From: an uncultured Lachnospiraceae bacterium
GTDB lineage: Bacteria; Bacillota; Clostridia; Lachnospirales; Lachnospiraceae
Assembly (NCBI GenBank): GCA_910587295.1
Contig: CAJULP010000001.1
Span: 1 to 36,091 of the forward strand
Reading direction: 5' to 3'
Length of the DNA: 36,091 nucleotides
The notes under the pieces were generated by a model. That model searched no databases. It was not told where the DNA came from and was given only the letters and a program-made list of their open reading frames with translations. A program made the position numbers and the translations under genes. Position 1 is the first letter of the stretch. Every line of letters begins with the position of its first letter. Below are positions 1-7,884 of this stretch, piece by piece.

Positions 1-110
1 CAGGCTTTAAAGTCATGCACATTTTTATTCTTTATGCTCTCTGGACTGCTCAAGCCCCACAATCATCCATCCCTTATCCCTCTCATTTCTGAAAGTCAAC
101 CCTTTCCTGC
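1..110. other. No recognisable gene at left edge
   Basis: This AT-rich stretch lies downstream of the dehydrogenase stop codon. On the minus strand an ATG near position 22 opens a reading frame running off the window edge (M-C-M-T-L-K-P), but it has no convincing Shine-Dalgarno site. I see no terminator hairpin here and do not call a gene. Confidence 0.3.
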
Positions 111-1097
111 CTATTCGCTATTGAGTTTCCGAGACTGCTCGATTACTTTAATCTGCTCCTGCGGCCTTTTCAACAAGTTCTCAAAAGCCGGAAGAAAATC
201 TTCAAAATCTACCTTGTGAGTGATCAGCGGACCAATCTGTATGATGCCTCTTTTTATCAGCCCCATGATCTCTTCTCCTTTTTCCCTGATTACCGCCATA
301 TCATTTACAGGCCCCTGCATCCGCAGATTTCTTGCCTGAAACACATAAGGGGAAAATCTGCATCCTTTTTCCGGATGACCATAGGAGACCAAAAGTCCAT
401 TGGTGCGTATAGACCGCATAAATAATGTCAAGACAGGCTCCCCTGGCAAAAGGTCGTCTCCCATCATCACCACCCCTACATCACTTTCCTGAATTTCTTT
501 CACTGTTTCTTCTGATAATTCCTTTGGGTCATATACCGCATCCGCCCCCAGCTTCAAAGCCAATTTACGTCTCTCCTCATATAGATCCCAGCCAATCACC
601 CTTTCATAACCCAAGGCCCTTGCATACTGTAACAGTACCAGGCCGCTTGGCCCAAGCCCGCAGATTGCTATGGTTTTTCTGTCCTGTGCGGCAGGCAGTT
701 CCATGATTGCACGGCAGGAAGCCAAAACCAGCTCAAGTATCGGCCCCTGGTCCAAAGGCAGGTTCTTTGGTATCCGGAACATAGCCACCCGATCTACCGA
801 CACCGCCTGATATTCTGCAAATGCCCCTGCTTCAAACCACCAGCAGACTCGGTCACCAACCTGAAACGACTTTACCGCTTTTCCTTTTTGGATGATCCGC
901 CCACTGGCTTCATGCCCAAAAATCATCGGAGTTCTGTAAGCTTCATGCCCATGATAAATACCGGGATCGGAACCATTACAGATACATGCCCTCTCAACTT
1001 CGATCAACACCTGGTTTTCCGATATCTCCGGCACATCCGTTTCCAGTAATCTAAGTTCCCCCGGCTTCGTTAAAAACCACGCTTTCATTCTTTTCAA
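111..1097 (-). CDS. Zinc-dependent medium-chain dehydrogenase/reductase
   Basis: Alcohol-dehydrogenase-like medium-chain dehydrogenase, probably NAD(P)-dependent oxidation or reduction of a sugar or polyol; the substrate cannot be read from sequence. Seen: an N-terminal GroES-like fold with the catalytic zinc motif CICNGSD followed by GHE about 22 residues later, then a Rossmann motif GLGPSG. The cysteine cluster that binds structural zinc in classical family members is absent: the loop after DRVCWWFEAG runs directly into FAEY. The frame is open to an ATG at 1127, but an extended -10 promoter at 1130-1135 puts the transcript start near there. A TTG at 1097 lies 7 nt from the ribosome site AGGGGGTGG (1105-1113); the ATG at 1088 (protein MKAWFLTKPGE) is the alternative, with 16 nt spacing. 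It stands alone, with no clear partner gene in view. Confidence 0.85.
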   Translation of the reverse strand: MKRMKAWFLTKPGELRLLETDVPEISENQVLIEVERACICNGSDPGIYHGHEAYRTPMIFGHEASGRIIQKGKAVKSFQVGDRVCWWFEAGAFAEYQAVSVDRVAMFRIPKNLPLDQGPILELVLASCRAIMELPAAQDRKTIAICGLGPSGLVLLQYARALGYERVIGWDLYEERRKLALKLGADAVYDPKELSEETVKEIQESDVGVVMMGDDLLPGEPVLTLFMRSIRTNGLLVSYGHPEKGCRFSPYVFQARNLRMQGPVNDMAVIREKGEEIMGLIKRGIIQIGPLITHKVDFEDFLPAFENLLKRPQEQIKVIEQSRKLNSE

Positions 1098-1129
1098 AGA
1101 CAGTCCACCCCCTTTTTCATCTTGCATAA

Positions 1130-1135
1130 ATTATA
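1130..1135 (-). promoter_or_regulatory. Extended -10 promoter of the dehydrogenase
   Basis: On the minus strand TATAAT is preceded by TGT, giving an extended -10 (TGnTATAAT). No good -35 is seen at 17 nt. Transcription would start about 7 nt on, which excludes the upstream in-frame ATG at 1127 as a start codon. Confidence 0.5.
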
Positions 1136-1246
1136 ACAATCCTGCTTATTTTCTTACATGAACCAAATTCTTATTTTTTGCACTATGTTATGATACGAAT
1201 TTCATATTGTTTTTAAAAATTTCTTGCTAATCGGCACTTAGATTTA

Positions 1247-1591
1247 TATTTCTATTACATTAACCAGTACAACTGGGTGGAGCGTTCTTTAAGTTACCTG
1301 TGCCGCAATTTTGACCATTTGAAATCAGGGGGAGAATACGAAGACGTCAGTCCGGTGGTGCAGATTGGGATTTTAAACTTCACCCTGTTTAAGGACCATC
1401 CGGAATTTTATGCCACTTATCAGCTCTTAAGTGTTAAAAATCATGCAATATATAGTGACAAACTCCGCCTTTCCGTGTTAGACTTAACTCATATTGATAT
1501 GGCAACAGAGGAAGATAATTTCTACCAGATTGACTTCCGAAATGAAACGTCTTCTTGCATGGGCCAAGAAGAACGGATATACCGCCATTGA
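1247..1591 (+). pseudogene. Decayed Rpn/PD-(D/E)XK nuclease-family fragment
   Basis: The frame around 1250-1535 encodes a block typical of the middle of Rpn-family (recombination-promoting nuclease/putative transposase) proteins: NQYNWVERSLSYLCRNF, then IGILNFTLF, HPEFYATY and SDKLRLSVLDL. The first GTG in frame is at 1277, but similarity clearly begins upstream near NQYNW, where there is no start codon. The N-terminal catalytic region is missing. After ATEEDNFYQIDF the expected sequence stops abruptly and the frame closes at 1591. Another frame over about 1524-1603 reads LTSEMKRLLAWAKKNGYTAI and then stops, which may be the tail of a different gene joined at the breakpoint. I read this as a truncated relic rather than a functional gene. 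Confidence 0.7.
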
Positions 1592-1607
1592 TACCCCATA
1601 AAACTAA

Positions 1608-1647
1608 AGCAGGAAACACCATAATGATATTTACAGCGTTTCCTGCT
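1608..1647 (-). terminator. Hairpin terminator after the GH43 gene
   Basis: A perfect 10-bp inverted repeat, AGCAGGAAAC (1608-1617) and GTTTCCTGCT (1638-1647), with a 20-nt loop. It lies just past the stop of the minus-strand GH43 gene. On that strand the stem is followed by TTAGTTTTAT, a moderate U-tract. On the plus strand the stem is followed by an A-rich stretch only. Confidence 0.6.
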
Positions 1648-1661
1648 ATTAAAAAATACAA

Positions 1662-3494
1662 TCATAAAACCATTACCGGCATCAGATACCCGTTTTCATC
1701 AAAGCAAAGAGGCGCCAGGCAGGTTTCCCGGTACCAGCCCTTCCCGTTTTCCTCCGGATATTGGGAAAGGGGCGTTGCAAACCGGTGATAGGCAATGAGA
1801 TACCTATCCTCCCCCGGCATCTTTAAGATACTGTGATGCCCGGTTCCCAAAATATCCCTGCGTCCGTCCTTTTGCAGTATCCTTCCCCGATAGGACACTG
1901 GGCCGTACAGGTTTTCTGCCACACCATAATTCACATGGTAGTCTTCGCTTCCCGTGTCATCGCAGGACCAGGTAAAATGATACCTGCCATTTCTTTGAAA
2001 AACAATGACCGATTCCCTGAAATCATAAAGCCCTTCTATGTTTTTAAGAGTACTTTCCTCTATATGGCACATATCCTCCGTAAGTCTTGCCACCGCCCCA
2101 TTGCCGTTACCAAACAAAAGATACCATTCCCCGTTTTCCACAAAAACTGACGGATCTATGGTCTGGCACATGGAAATCCCATTAGCTTCCATCATTTCCA
2201 TTGTCACCATAGGTTCTTCCATTGCCTTAAAGGGGCCTATAGGTGAGCTGGCTATGGCTGCTCCGATACAGGATTTCCCGCTTTGGTCTTTTGCACAAAA
2301 ATAAAAATAGTAATGATCCCCTCTTTTGGTGATGCAGGGCGCCCATGCGCTTCCCGTTGCCCAGGGAACGTCATCCGATGCCACATCAAGGATTCTTGCC
2401 TTTTTCTCAAAGCTAATCCCATTTCCGCTGGAGTCAAAAAAATTCCCCCCCTGCCTGGATGCAAACACATAAAACTCATTCCCTGACCAATTCCTAAAGC
2501 CGTCCGTGGTGGGGTAAATATAATATGTTCCATCCTCATAATACAGATCCGGGTCAGCATACAGCCCTTCGATCACCGGATTTTTCCCGCCAAACCATGA
2601 TAGCAGCCTGTAGTATTCCTCGTCCGTAATCTGCAGGATACCTCCATGGCGCTTTTTGTTCCTTCCCATGTCATATTCCTCCGGTTCCAAAATTCGGAAC
2701 CTGCCGGAAGAAAGGTCCTTAGACACCATTGGCAGATATCCCTTCCCTGCAGCAAACCGGTCCGCAACCACACACCAGGTCTCCCCATCCGGCAAAAGAT
2801 ACCCCTCCGGCCCTTCCACGCCGTCAAGCGCTTCAAACACGGGAGAATCAATCTGTGTAAATTCTCCCAGCAGGGAATCCGCCCCTTCCAGGATTAGCCG
2901 TTTTGTCACTTCATCCTTGGAAATGCGGTAGTAGCGGCCGCCGCTTTCCAATATTGTAGTATCGATCACATGATTTTCCCTTTCTATATAAAGAAAGGTC
3001 TCTGAAAAGGTACTAAAATCTTTCGTGTATGCCGCATAGATCTTCTGTTTTTTCCCTGCCCCGGACGTTGTTTCCTCCGGGGTCATGGAAGCAAAAAATA
3101 CCAGAAATTCTTTCTTCTCCCTATCATATACAGCCTCCGGGGCCCACACACAGCCTGCCCCGGGAACTCCCACCGTATAACTCCGCTCTCTGCCCCAATG
3201 GACCAGATCTTTCGATTCCCATATGATCAGATCCCTGCTCCCTTCATACTGGGCCGCTTCCCATCCTTTTCCCGCCTCGATCCTAAGATCCGTGGCAATC
3301 AGATAGATGATCCCGCTTTCAGGGTCACGCACCAAAAAAGGATCCCTCACCCCCAAGGCTCCGGTCTTAGAGTATAAGATAGGATTTCCGCCGTTTAAAT
3401 CTTCCCAGTGCAGTCCATCCCGGCTTAAGGAAAAATAAATCTGCTCTCCGTCCTTTTCCTCCCCAATAAAATGGGCAAATAAATATCCTGCCAT
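1662..3494 (-). CDS. Tandem GH43 glycosidase (arabinofuranosidase/xylosidase type)
   Basis: Cytoplasmic glycoside hydrolase, 610 aa, no signal peptide, built from two five-bladed GH43 propellers in one chain. N-terminal module (about 1-300): base Asp in GVRDPF (D51), pKa-setting Asp in VIDTT (D178), acid Glu in VEGPEG (E227). C-terminal module (about 305-610): ADPD (D314), TIDPS (D447), FRES (E494), plus the GTGHHS histidines typical of the family. Both triads appear intact. GH43 enzymes hydrolyse alpha-L-arabinofuranosyl or beta-D-xylosyl linkages with inversion; which applies here is not determinable. The start is supported by AAGAGGTGGAG upstream. It lies 86 bp downstream of the GH51 gene on the same strand, with a hairpin between them, so it is probably co-expressed for arabinan or arabinoxylan oligosaccharide breakdown. 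Confidence 0.92.
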   Translation of the reverse strand: MAGYLFAHFIGEEKDGEQIYFSLSRDGLHWEDLNGGNPILYSKTGALGVRDPFLVRDPESGIIYLIATDLRIEAGKGWEAAQYEGSRDLIIWESKDLVHWGRERSYTVGVPGAGCVWAPEAVYDREKKEFLVFFASMTPEETTSGAGKKQKIYAAYTKDFSTFSETFLYIERENHVIDTTILESGGRYYRISKDEVTKRLILEGADSLLGEFTQIDSPVFEALDGVEGPEGYLLPDGETWCVVADRFAAGKGYLPMVSKDLSSGRFRILEPEEYDMGRNKKRHGGILQITDEEYYRLLSWFGGKNPVIEGLYADPDLYYEDGTYYIYPTTDGFRNWSGNEFYVFASRQGGNFFDSSGNGISFEKKARILDVASDDVPWATGSAWAPCITKRGDHYYFYFCAKDQSGKSCIGAAIASSPIGPFKAMEEPMVTMEMMEANGISMCQTIDPSVFVENGEWYLLFGNGNGAVARLTEDMCHIEESTLKNIEGLYDFRESVIVFQRNGRYHFTWSCDDTGSEDYHVNYGVAENLYGPVSYRGRILQKDGRRDILGTGHHSILKMPGEDRYLIAYHRFATPLSQYPEENGKGWYRETCLAPLCFDENGYLMPVMVL

Positions 3495-3524
3495 TTCTCC
3501 ACCTCTTATGCTTTTGATATGAAA

Positions 3525-3552
3525 TGGGGAATCCGGTATTGCGGACTCCCCA
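3525..3552 (-). terminator. Hairpin between GH51 and GH43 genes
   Basis: An 11-bp stem with one mismatch (TGGGGAATCCG at 3525-3535, CGGACTCCCCA at 3542-3552) and a 6-nt loop. In the minus-strand transcript it is followed by TTTCATAT, a weak U-tract. It sits between two co-directional hydrolase genes, so it may be a partial terminator or an mRNA-stabilising hairpin. Confidence 0.55.
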
Positions 3553-3580
3553 CCACTTTTACTTGTTTTTTACTGCTTTA

Positions 3581-5080
3581 TTATTTTTTTAGTCTGACAA
3601 CATTCCAGCTATGCTTGCCAAATACCGTGGTAAAATGCCCGTCTTCCATATGAGACGCATTTCCGGTAACCGGTGCTACACAATCCGGGTTACTTTCGGT
3701 ATTGACAGCCTTCATGTCATCATGGGTAAGGATGATGTGCTCTGCTACCTTGTAATCCTTAAACTGCCTTAGATCACAGCCAACTTCCAGATCCTCGTCA
3801 AGGCTCTTGTTCACGGCAAAGATGGTAAGCTCCTCGTTCTCCTCATCCCAGATGCATACGCTGTCAAGGAAGGAAATCTCTCCAAAATTCTTGCTCTCAT
3901 AAGAAGGCGCTTTCACAAGTGTATTGAGCACCGTTCCCCTTCCGTATACGCTGGCATGCATATACGGATAAAAGATCGTCTGACGCCATGCCCCGGTATC
4001 GGAAGTCATGATCGGCGCAATCACATTAACAAGCTGTGCAAGGCAGGCGATCTTCACCCTGTCCGCATGACGCAGCATAGTGATCAGCATACTTCCTACC
4101 AATAGCGCATCCTCAAAATTATACACATCCTCCAGCTGATGAGGCGCCTGTACCCATTTCTCCAACTGAGCATCCGCTTCGTTGCTGTGATACCATACGT
4201 TCCACTCGTCAAAAGAAAGGTTGATCTGCTTTTTGCTGCGCTTCTTAGCCTTTACGCAGTCCGCAATGGACAATACGGAAGAAATAAACTCGTCCATCCC
4301 CTTGGAATTAGCAAGAAATTCCGGCGTGTCATTTTCTCTGTTCCCGTAATACTGATGAAGGGATAAATAATCCACCTGGTCGTAACATTCACTGAGCACT
4401 TCCTCTTCCCAATAACCAAAGGTGTCCATGCCAAGGCTTGAGCTCCCGCATGCCACGGTCTCAATATCCGGATCTAAGAACTTCATAAGCCTGCCCGTCT
4501 CCGCAGCTGCCCGGCCATATTCTTTTGCCGTCTTATGGCCCATCTGCCAAGGGCCGTCCATCTCATTTCCCAGGCACCACAGCTTGATGTTATGCGGTTC
4601 TTCATAGCCGTGTTTCCTTCTTAAATCGCTGTAATAAGTACCTTTCTTAAAGTTACAGTACTCCAGGATATCCTTGGCTTCCTCAGGACCTCTGGTTCCT
4701 AAGTTTACGGCCATCATCACTTCTGTTCCCGCTTTTTTCGCCCAATCCGCAAACTCATTTAAGCCAAACTGGTTAGACTCGATCACATGCCATGCCAGAT
4801 CTACCTTAGCCGGACGCTCCGCCTTCGGTCCTACGCCGTCTTCCCAATGATAGCCGGAAACAAAATTCCCGCCGGGGTAGCGCACGATGGGAACCTTAAG
4901 CTCCCTTACCAGCTCAAGCACATCCTTTCTCATCCCCTGCTCATCCGCAAAAGGGCTGTTCTCCTGATAGATCCCTTCATACACGGCGCGTCCTAAATGC
5001 TCGATAAAAGAACCAAAAATCCTTTTATCCACCGCACCGGTCAGATAATACTTGTCTACAATGATCTCTGCTTTTTTCAT
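3581..5080 (-). CDS. abfA: Alpha-N-arabinofuranosidase, GH51
   Basis: Retaining alpha-L-arabinofuranosidase that removes arabinose side groups from arabinan or arabinoxylan oligosaccharides in the cytoplasm; no signal peptide. The protein is 499 aa from the chosen start, the usual size for intracellular GH51 enzymes. It begins MKKAEIIVDKYYLTG and has RYPGGNFVSGY, the acid/base motif LGNEMDGPWQ (Glu about 173) and the nucleophile motif SFDEWNVWY (Glu about 292). These positions are close to those of the Geobacillus enzyme (175 and 294). The frame extends upstream to 5107, but the ATG at 5080 has GAGG at a 6-nt distance, whereas the upstream ATG has no clear site. It is divergent from an AraC-family gene at 5274 and precedes the tandem GH43 gene. 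Confidence 0.95.
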   Translation of the reverse strand: MKKAEIIVDKYYLTGAVDKRIFGSFIEHLGRAVYEGIYQENSPFADEQGMRKDVLELVRELKVPIVRYPGGNFVSGYHWEDGVGPKAERPAKVDLAWHVIESNQFGLNEFADWAKKAGTEVMMAVNLGTRGPEEAKDILEYCNFKKGTYYSDLRRKHGYEEPHNIKLWCLGNEMDGPWQMGHKTAKEYGRAAAETGRLMKFLDPDIETVACGSSSLGMDTFGYWEEEVLSECYDQVDYLSLHQYYGNRENDTPEFLANSKGMDEFISSVLSIADCVKAKKRSKKQINLSFDEWNVWYHSNEADAQLEKWVQAPHQLEDVYNFEDALLVGSMLITMLRHADRVKIACLAQLVNVIAPIMTSDTGAWRQTIFYPYMHASVYGRGTVLNTLVKAPSYESKNFGEISFLDSVCIWDEENEELTIFAVNKSLDEDLEVGCDLRQFKDYKVAEHIILTHDDMKAVNTESNPDCVAPVTGNASHMEDGHFTTVFGKHSWNVVRLKK

Positions 5081-5130
5081 CTCATACCTCATTTCTGCCA
5101 ACTTCATGGCTCCGCTTACATAGTGATTTT

Positions 5131-5136
5131 ATTATA
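5131..5136 (-). promoter_or_regulatory. Probable abfA -10 box, weak -35
   Basis: TATAAT on the minus strand, about 50 bp upstream of the abfA start. The hexamer 17 nt upstream (GGAAAA) is a poor -35. This fits an activator-dependent promoter, plausibly driven by the divergent AraC protein. Confidence 0.4.
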
Positions 5137-5180
5137 AAGCCGTCCGGCAATATTTTCCCATCTCCTTTTCTCCGATTCAT

Positions 5181-5210
5181 TTGACTTTTCTTCCGGTCAT
5201 ATGCTATACT
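5181..5210 (+). promoter_or_regulatory. Promoter of the abfA-adjacent araC gene
   Basis: TTGACT (5181-5186), an 18-nt spacer, and TATACT (5205-5210) preceded by TGC as an extended -10. It faces the abfA promoter across the 193-bp divergent region. Confidence 0.6.
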
Positions 5211-5273
5211 CTCTTTCAAGATTCCGGGGCATCGAAAAGCCCTTTTCCATAACCTGTAAGGAGGTTCCCTGCT

Positions 5274-6050
5274 ATGTATCTGCTGAATTTCTGTGAATAC
5301 GGCCGTTCCAACCACGATTACGATACGATTTCCCGCCCCTCCGGCAGCGGGGATTATCTTTTTTTACAATTTAAAGCCCCCATGAAGGTCTACATAGAGG
5401 ACAAGATCACCATCACCCGGGAAAACGCCTGCATCCTTTATACCCCGGGTTCTCCCCAGCGCTATCAGGCAGTGCGCAGGTTTTACAACAGCTACCTTCA
5501 CTTTTCTTCCGATGAAAATCCCGGCCAAAGTTTTGGTATACCGGAAAATTCCATCTTTTACCCGGAAGATCCCATGCAGGTTGATTCCTTTATTTCCCGG
5601 CTGCATCAGGAGTATTTTTCCAGCATTCCTTTCCGGGAGGAATCCATCCATGCCCTGATCACACTGATGTTCCTCACCATCGCCAGGGGGCTTACAAAAG
5701 CCACCACACAAAAAGAAGACGCCGGCCATCTTTACCCTGTGTTCCAAAGCCTGCGCCTGAAAATGCTGACCGAATGTGGAGAAAACTGGGATATGGAGCG
5801 TCTGTGCAAGTGCGTGAACCTGGAAAAAAGCCAGTTCTACGCATATTACCGTAATTTTTTTTCCTCTACGCCCAAAAATGACCTTCTCCGCGCACGCTTA
5901 GAGAAGGCCAAATATTTACTGAGTAATGAAGCATTACAGGTAAAAGAAGTGGCTCAGCTTTGCGGTTTCCAAAGCCAGGCACATTTTACCCGGTACTTTA
6001 AAGCTTATTGCGGCTGCCCTCCAGGGGCATATGCCAAACAGATCATTTAG
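5274..6050 (+). CDS. AraC-family transcriptional regulator
   Basis: 258-aa AraC/XylS regulator. Residues about 15-100 form a sugar-sensing cupin-like domain (GDYLFLQF, ILYTPGSPQRY). Residues about 165-257 hold the two helix-turn-helix motifs: DMERLCKCVNLEKSQFYAYYRNFF and VKEVAQLCGFQSQAHFTRYFK, the second being the hallmark AraC block. The start is well placed behind AAGGAGG. It is divergent from abfA, and its last 8 bp overlap the convergent GH35 gene. Inference: it activates the abfA-GH43 pair in response to arabinose or an arabino-oligosaccharide, and possibly other hydrolase genes nearby. Confidence 0.92.
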   Translation: MYLLNFCEYGRSNHDYDTISRPSGSGDYLFLQFKAPMKVYIEDKITITRENACILYTPGSPQRYQAVRRFYNSYLHFSSDENPGQSFGIPENSIFYPEDPMQVDSFISRLHQEYFSSIPFREESIHALITLMFLTIARGLTKATTQKEDAGHLYPVFQSLRLKMLTECGENWDMERLCKCVNLEKSQFYAYYRNFFSSTPKNDLLRARLEKAKYLLSNEALQVKEVAQLCGFQSQAHFTRYFKAYCGCPPGAYAKQII

Positions 6051-7806
6051 CTGCCTCCGATCCAAGATCCGGTTCCTCGCAAAGAGTGATCTCCCCGGCA
6101 GCTTTCCCTTCCGTCTCAAAGATAAGGATGGTATTTTCCCCTTCTTTTAAGAAGGGTGCAGGGATATAGAGCCTTTTTTGGGGGCCAATCTCCCAGAACC
6201 TTCCTATATTAATACCGTTGACCAAAACACAGCCTTTTCCCCAGCCGGTAAGATCAAGGAACGTATCGCCAAGCTCATCCGCCGTAAAGGTAAATTCATA
6301 AAATCCCGGCTGTTCCTCTTTAGCCGGCATATCAAAGGAAAGCCCGCTAAGATCCTCCATGGGAAGACAGTACATATCCCAGTAATAATGCTGATGTCCG
6401 TTGATCTGCACACACCGGTCAATACCTTTTCTCTGCATTTCCATGGTAGACCCAAAGTTAACCCGCCCCATATTCTCCACAAGGATAGAAAGCTTTTCCC
6501 CTTTCTTCACCGGGCTCTCAAAGATATGGTCGCTAAGCAGCTCCCGGTCATACAAGGTCACAAGGGGTTTTTCATCCATAAAGATATTTGCCCTGTCATT
6601 TGCCCCGTAAAGCCGGATCCTTTCTATATCGCCTTCCCATTTCAAAGCGCTTTCATACAGAATGTAGCCATAGCCCTGGCCCAGTTTTTCCATGGAACAA
6701 GGATGCAGTTCCGTTACCGGCTTCGCAAGGTTTTGCAGGTTGTCAAACAGCCCGGCGCTCCGGCACTCCTTTAAGGTTCCGTAGCCCTTCCTTGTGATCT
6801 TGGTGGTAAATGTGACTTCCGGTATCCTGGTATATTTCCCAATCACTTCTTTAAAGGCTTCATACTTGGGCGTGATCTGTCCGTCCTCGGTAAGCAGGGC
6901 ATCGTAATCATAGGATGTCACGTCCGCCGCCAACACGTCGTAGTAATTGGAGCCATTCATAAAGCCAAAATTGGTTCCACCCACAAACATATAAATATTA
7001 ACATGCCCCTCGGAAAGGATATCCTCAAGATCCCTTACATGCTCCTCTATATCCCCTCTTTGATGGCAGGGTGCGCCCCAGCTGTCAAACCAGCCTACCC
7101 AGAACTCCATACACATCAGCGGCTTATCGCCAATCTTTTGTTTCATCACCGCAAACTGCTGTTTCCCTTTGGATCCGAAGTTCCCGGTCTGCAACACCCC
7201 GTTGGTCCTGCCACAGTCAAAGGCATCCCCAAAGGGTCCGTCGGAAGTGACAAGAGGCACCGTGCAGCCGCAGTCCTGCAGCATTTCCTTCAGCCACCGC
7301 ATATATTCCTTGTCATCCCCGTAGTAGCCATACTCATTTTCCACCTGCATCATGATGACAGGGCCGCCCTCCGTCACCTGCAGCGGCACGATCTCCTCAA
7401 ACAGCCGTACCAGATAATCCCGGGTGCTCTTTAAATAAGGCCCGTACATACACCTAAGACGCATCCCATCCTCCTTAAGAAGCCACCAGGGCAGTCCGCC
7501 AAATTCCCATTCCGCACAGATATAAGGCGACGGGCGTAAGATTACCCAAAGCCCCAGTTCCTGTGCCGTCCGCACAAAGCGGGTCACATCCAGGATCCCG
7601 GAAAAATCGAATTTTCCCTTTTCCTTTTCGTGGAGATTCCAGGGGATATAAGTTTCCACCGTATTACACCCAAGGGCTTTCAGCTTTTCCAGCCTGTCAC
7701 GCCAGTATTCCGGCGGGATGCGGAAATAGTGGACACCCCCTGAAATGATCTTGATCTTTTCCCCATTCAGGTAAAAATCATCCCTTATCTCAAAATAATC
7801 ACTCAT
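6043..7806 (-). CDS. bga: Beta-galactosidase, GH35
   Basis: 587-aa retaining beta-galactosidase of family GH35, removing terminal beta-galactose from galactan or arabinogalactan oligosaccharides; cytoplasmic, no signal peptide. N-terminal TIM barrel (about 1-320) with the signature GGPVIMMQVENEYG, where Glu158 is the acid/base, and CMEFWVGWFDSWG, where Glu234 is the nucleophile. Beta-rich jelly-roll domains follow, ending with GWGKGCVLVNGINIGRFWEIGPQ, typical of this family. The ribosome site AGGGAG lies 6 nt before the ATG. The gene sits right after the transporter operon on the same strand but behind its terminator, suggesting expression by read-through. It converges on the AraC gene with an 8-bp overlap. 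Confidence 0.95.
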   Translation of the reverse strand: MSDYFEIRDDFYLNGEKIKIISGGVHYFRIPPEYWRDRLEKLKALGCNTVETYIPWNLHEKEKGKFDFSGILDVTRFVRTAQELGLWVILRPSPYICAEWEFGGLPWWLLKEDGMRLRCMYGPYLKSTRDYLVRLFEEIVPLQVTEGGPVIMMQVENEYGYYGDDKEYMRWLKEMLQDCGCTVPLVTSDGPFGDAFDCGRTNGVLQTGNFGSKGKQQFAVMKQKIGDKPLMCMEFWVGWFDSWGAPCHQRGDIEEHVRDLEDILSEGHVNIYMFVGGTNFGFMNGSNYYDVLAADVTSYDYDALLTEDGQITPKYEAFKEVIGKYTRIPEVTFTTKITRKGYGTLKECRSAGLFDNLQNLAKPVTELHPCSMEKLGQGYGYILYESALKWEGDIERIRLYGANDRANIFMDEKPLVTLYDRELLSDHIFESPVKKGEKLSILVENMGRVNFGSTMEMQRKGIDRCVQINGHQHYYWDMYCLPMEDLSGLSFDMPAKEEQPGFYEFTFTADELGDTFLDLTGWGKGCVLVNGINIGRFWEIGPQKRLYIPAPFLKEGENTILIFETEGKAAGEITLCEEPDLGSEAAK

Positions 7807-7829
7807 ACCGTTCTCCCTTTTTTAAAAAA

Positions 7830-7856
7830 GAGGTAAGGATACCTGATCCTTACCTC
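7830..7856 (-). terminator. Strong terminator after the solute-binding protein gene
   Basis: A perfect 11-bp stem (GAGGTAAGGAT at 7830-7840, ATCCTTACCTC at 7846-7856) with a 5-nt loop. On the minus strand it is followed at once by TTTTTT. It is 28 bp past the solute-binding protein stop and ends about 24 bp before the GH35 start, leaving no room for a separate GH35 promoter after it. Confidence 0.85.
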
Positions 7857-7884
7857 CTTACTGCGCATTTCCAAATTGCATTAC

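Noticed and set aside
1608..1647. The hairpin as a bidirectional or mobile-element end
   Set aside because: A 10-bp stem with a U-rich tract right after a gene stop is explained simply as a terminator.
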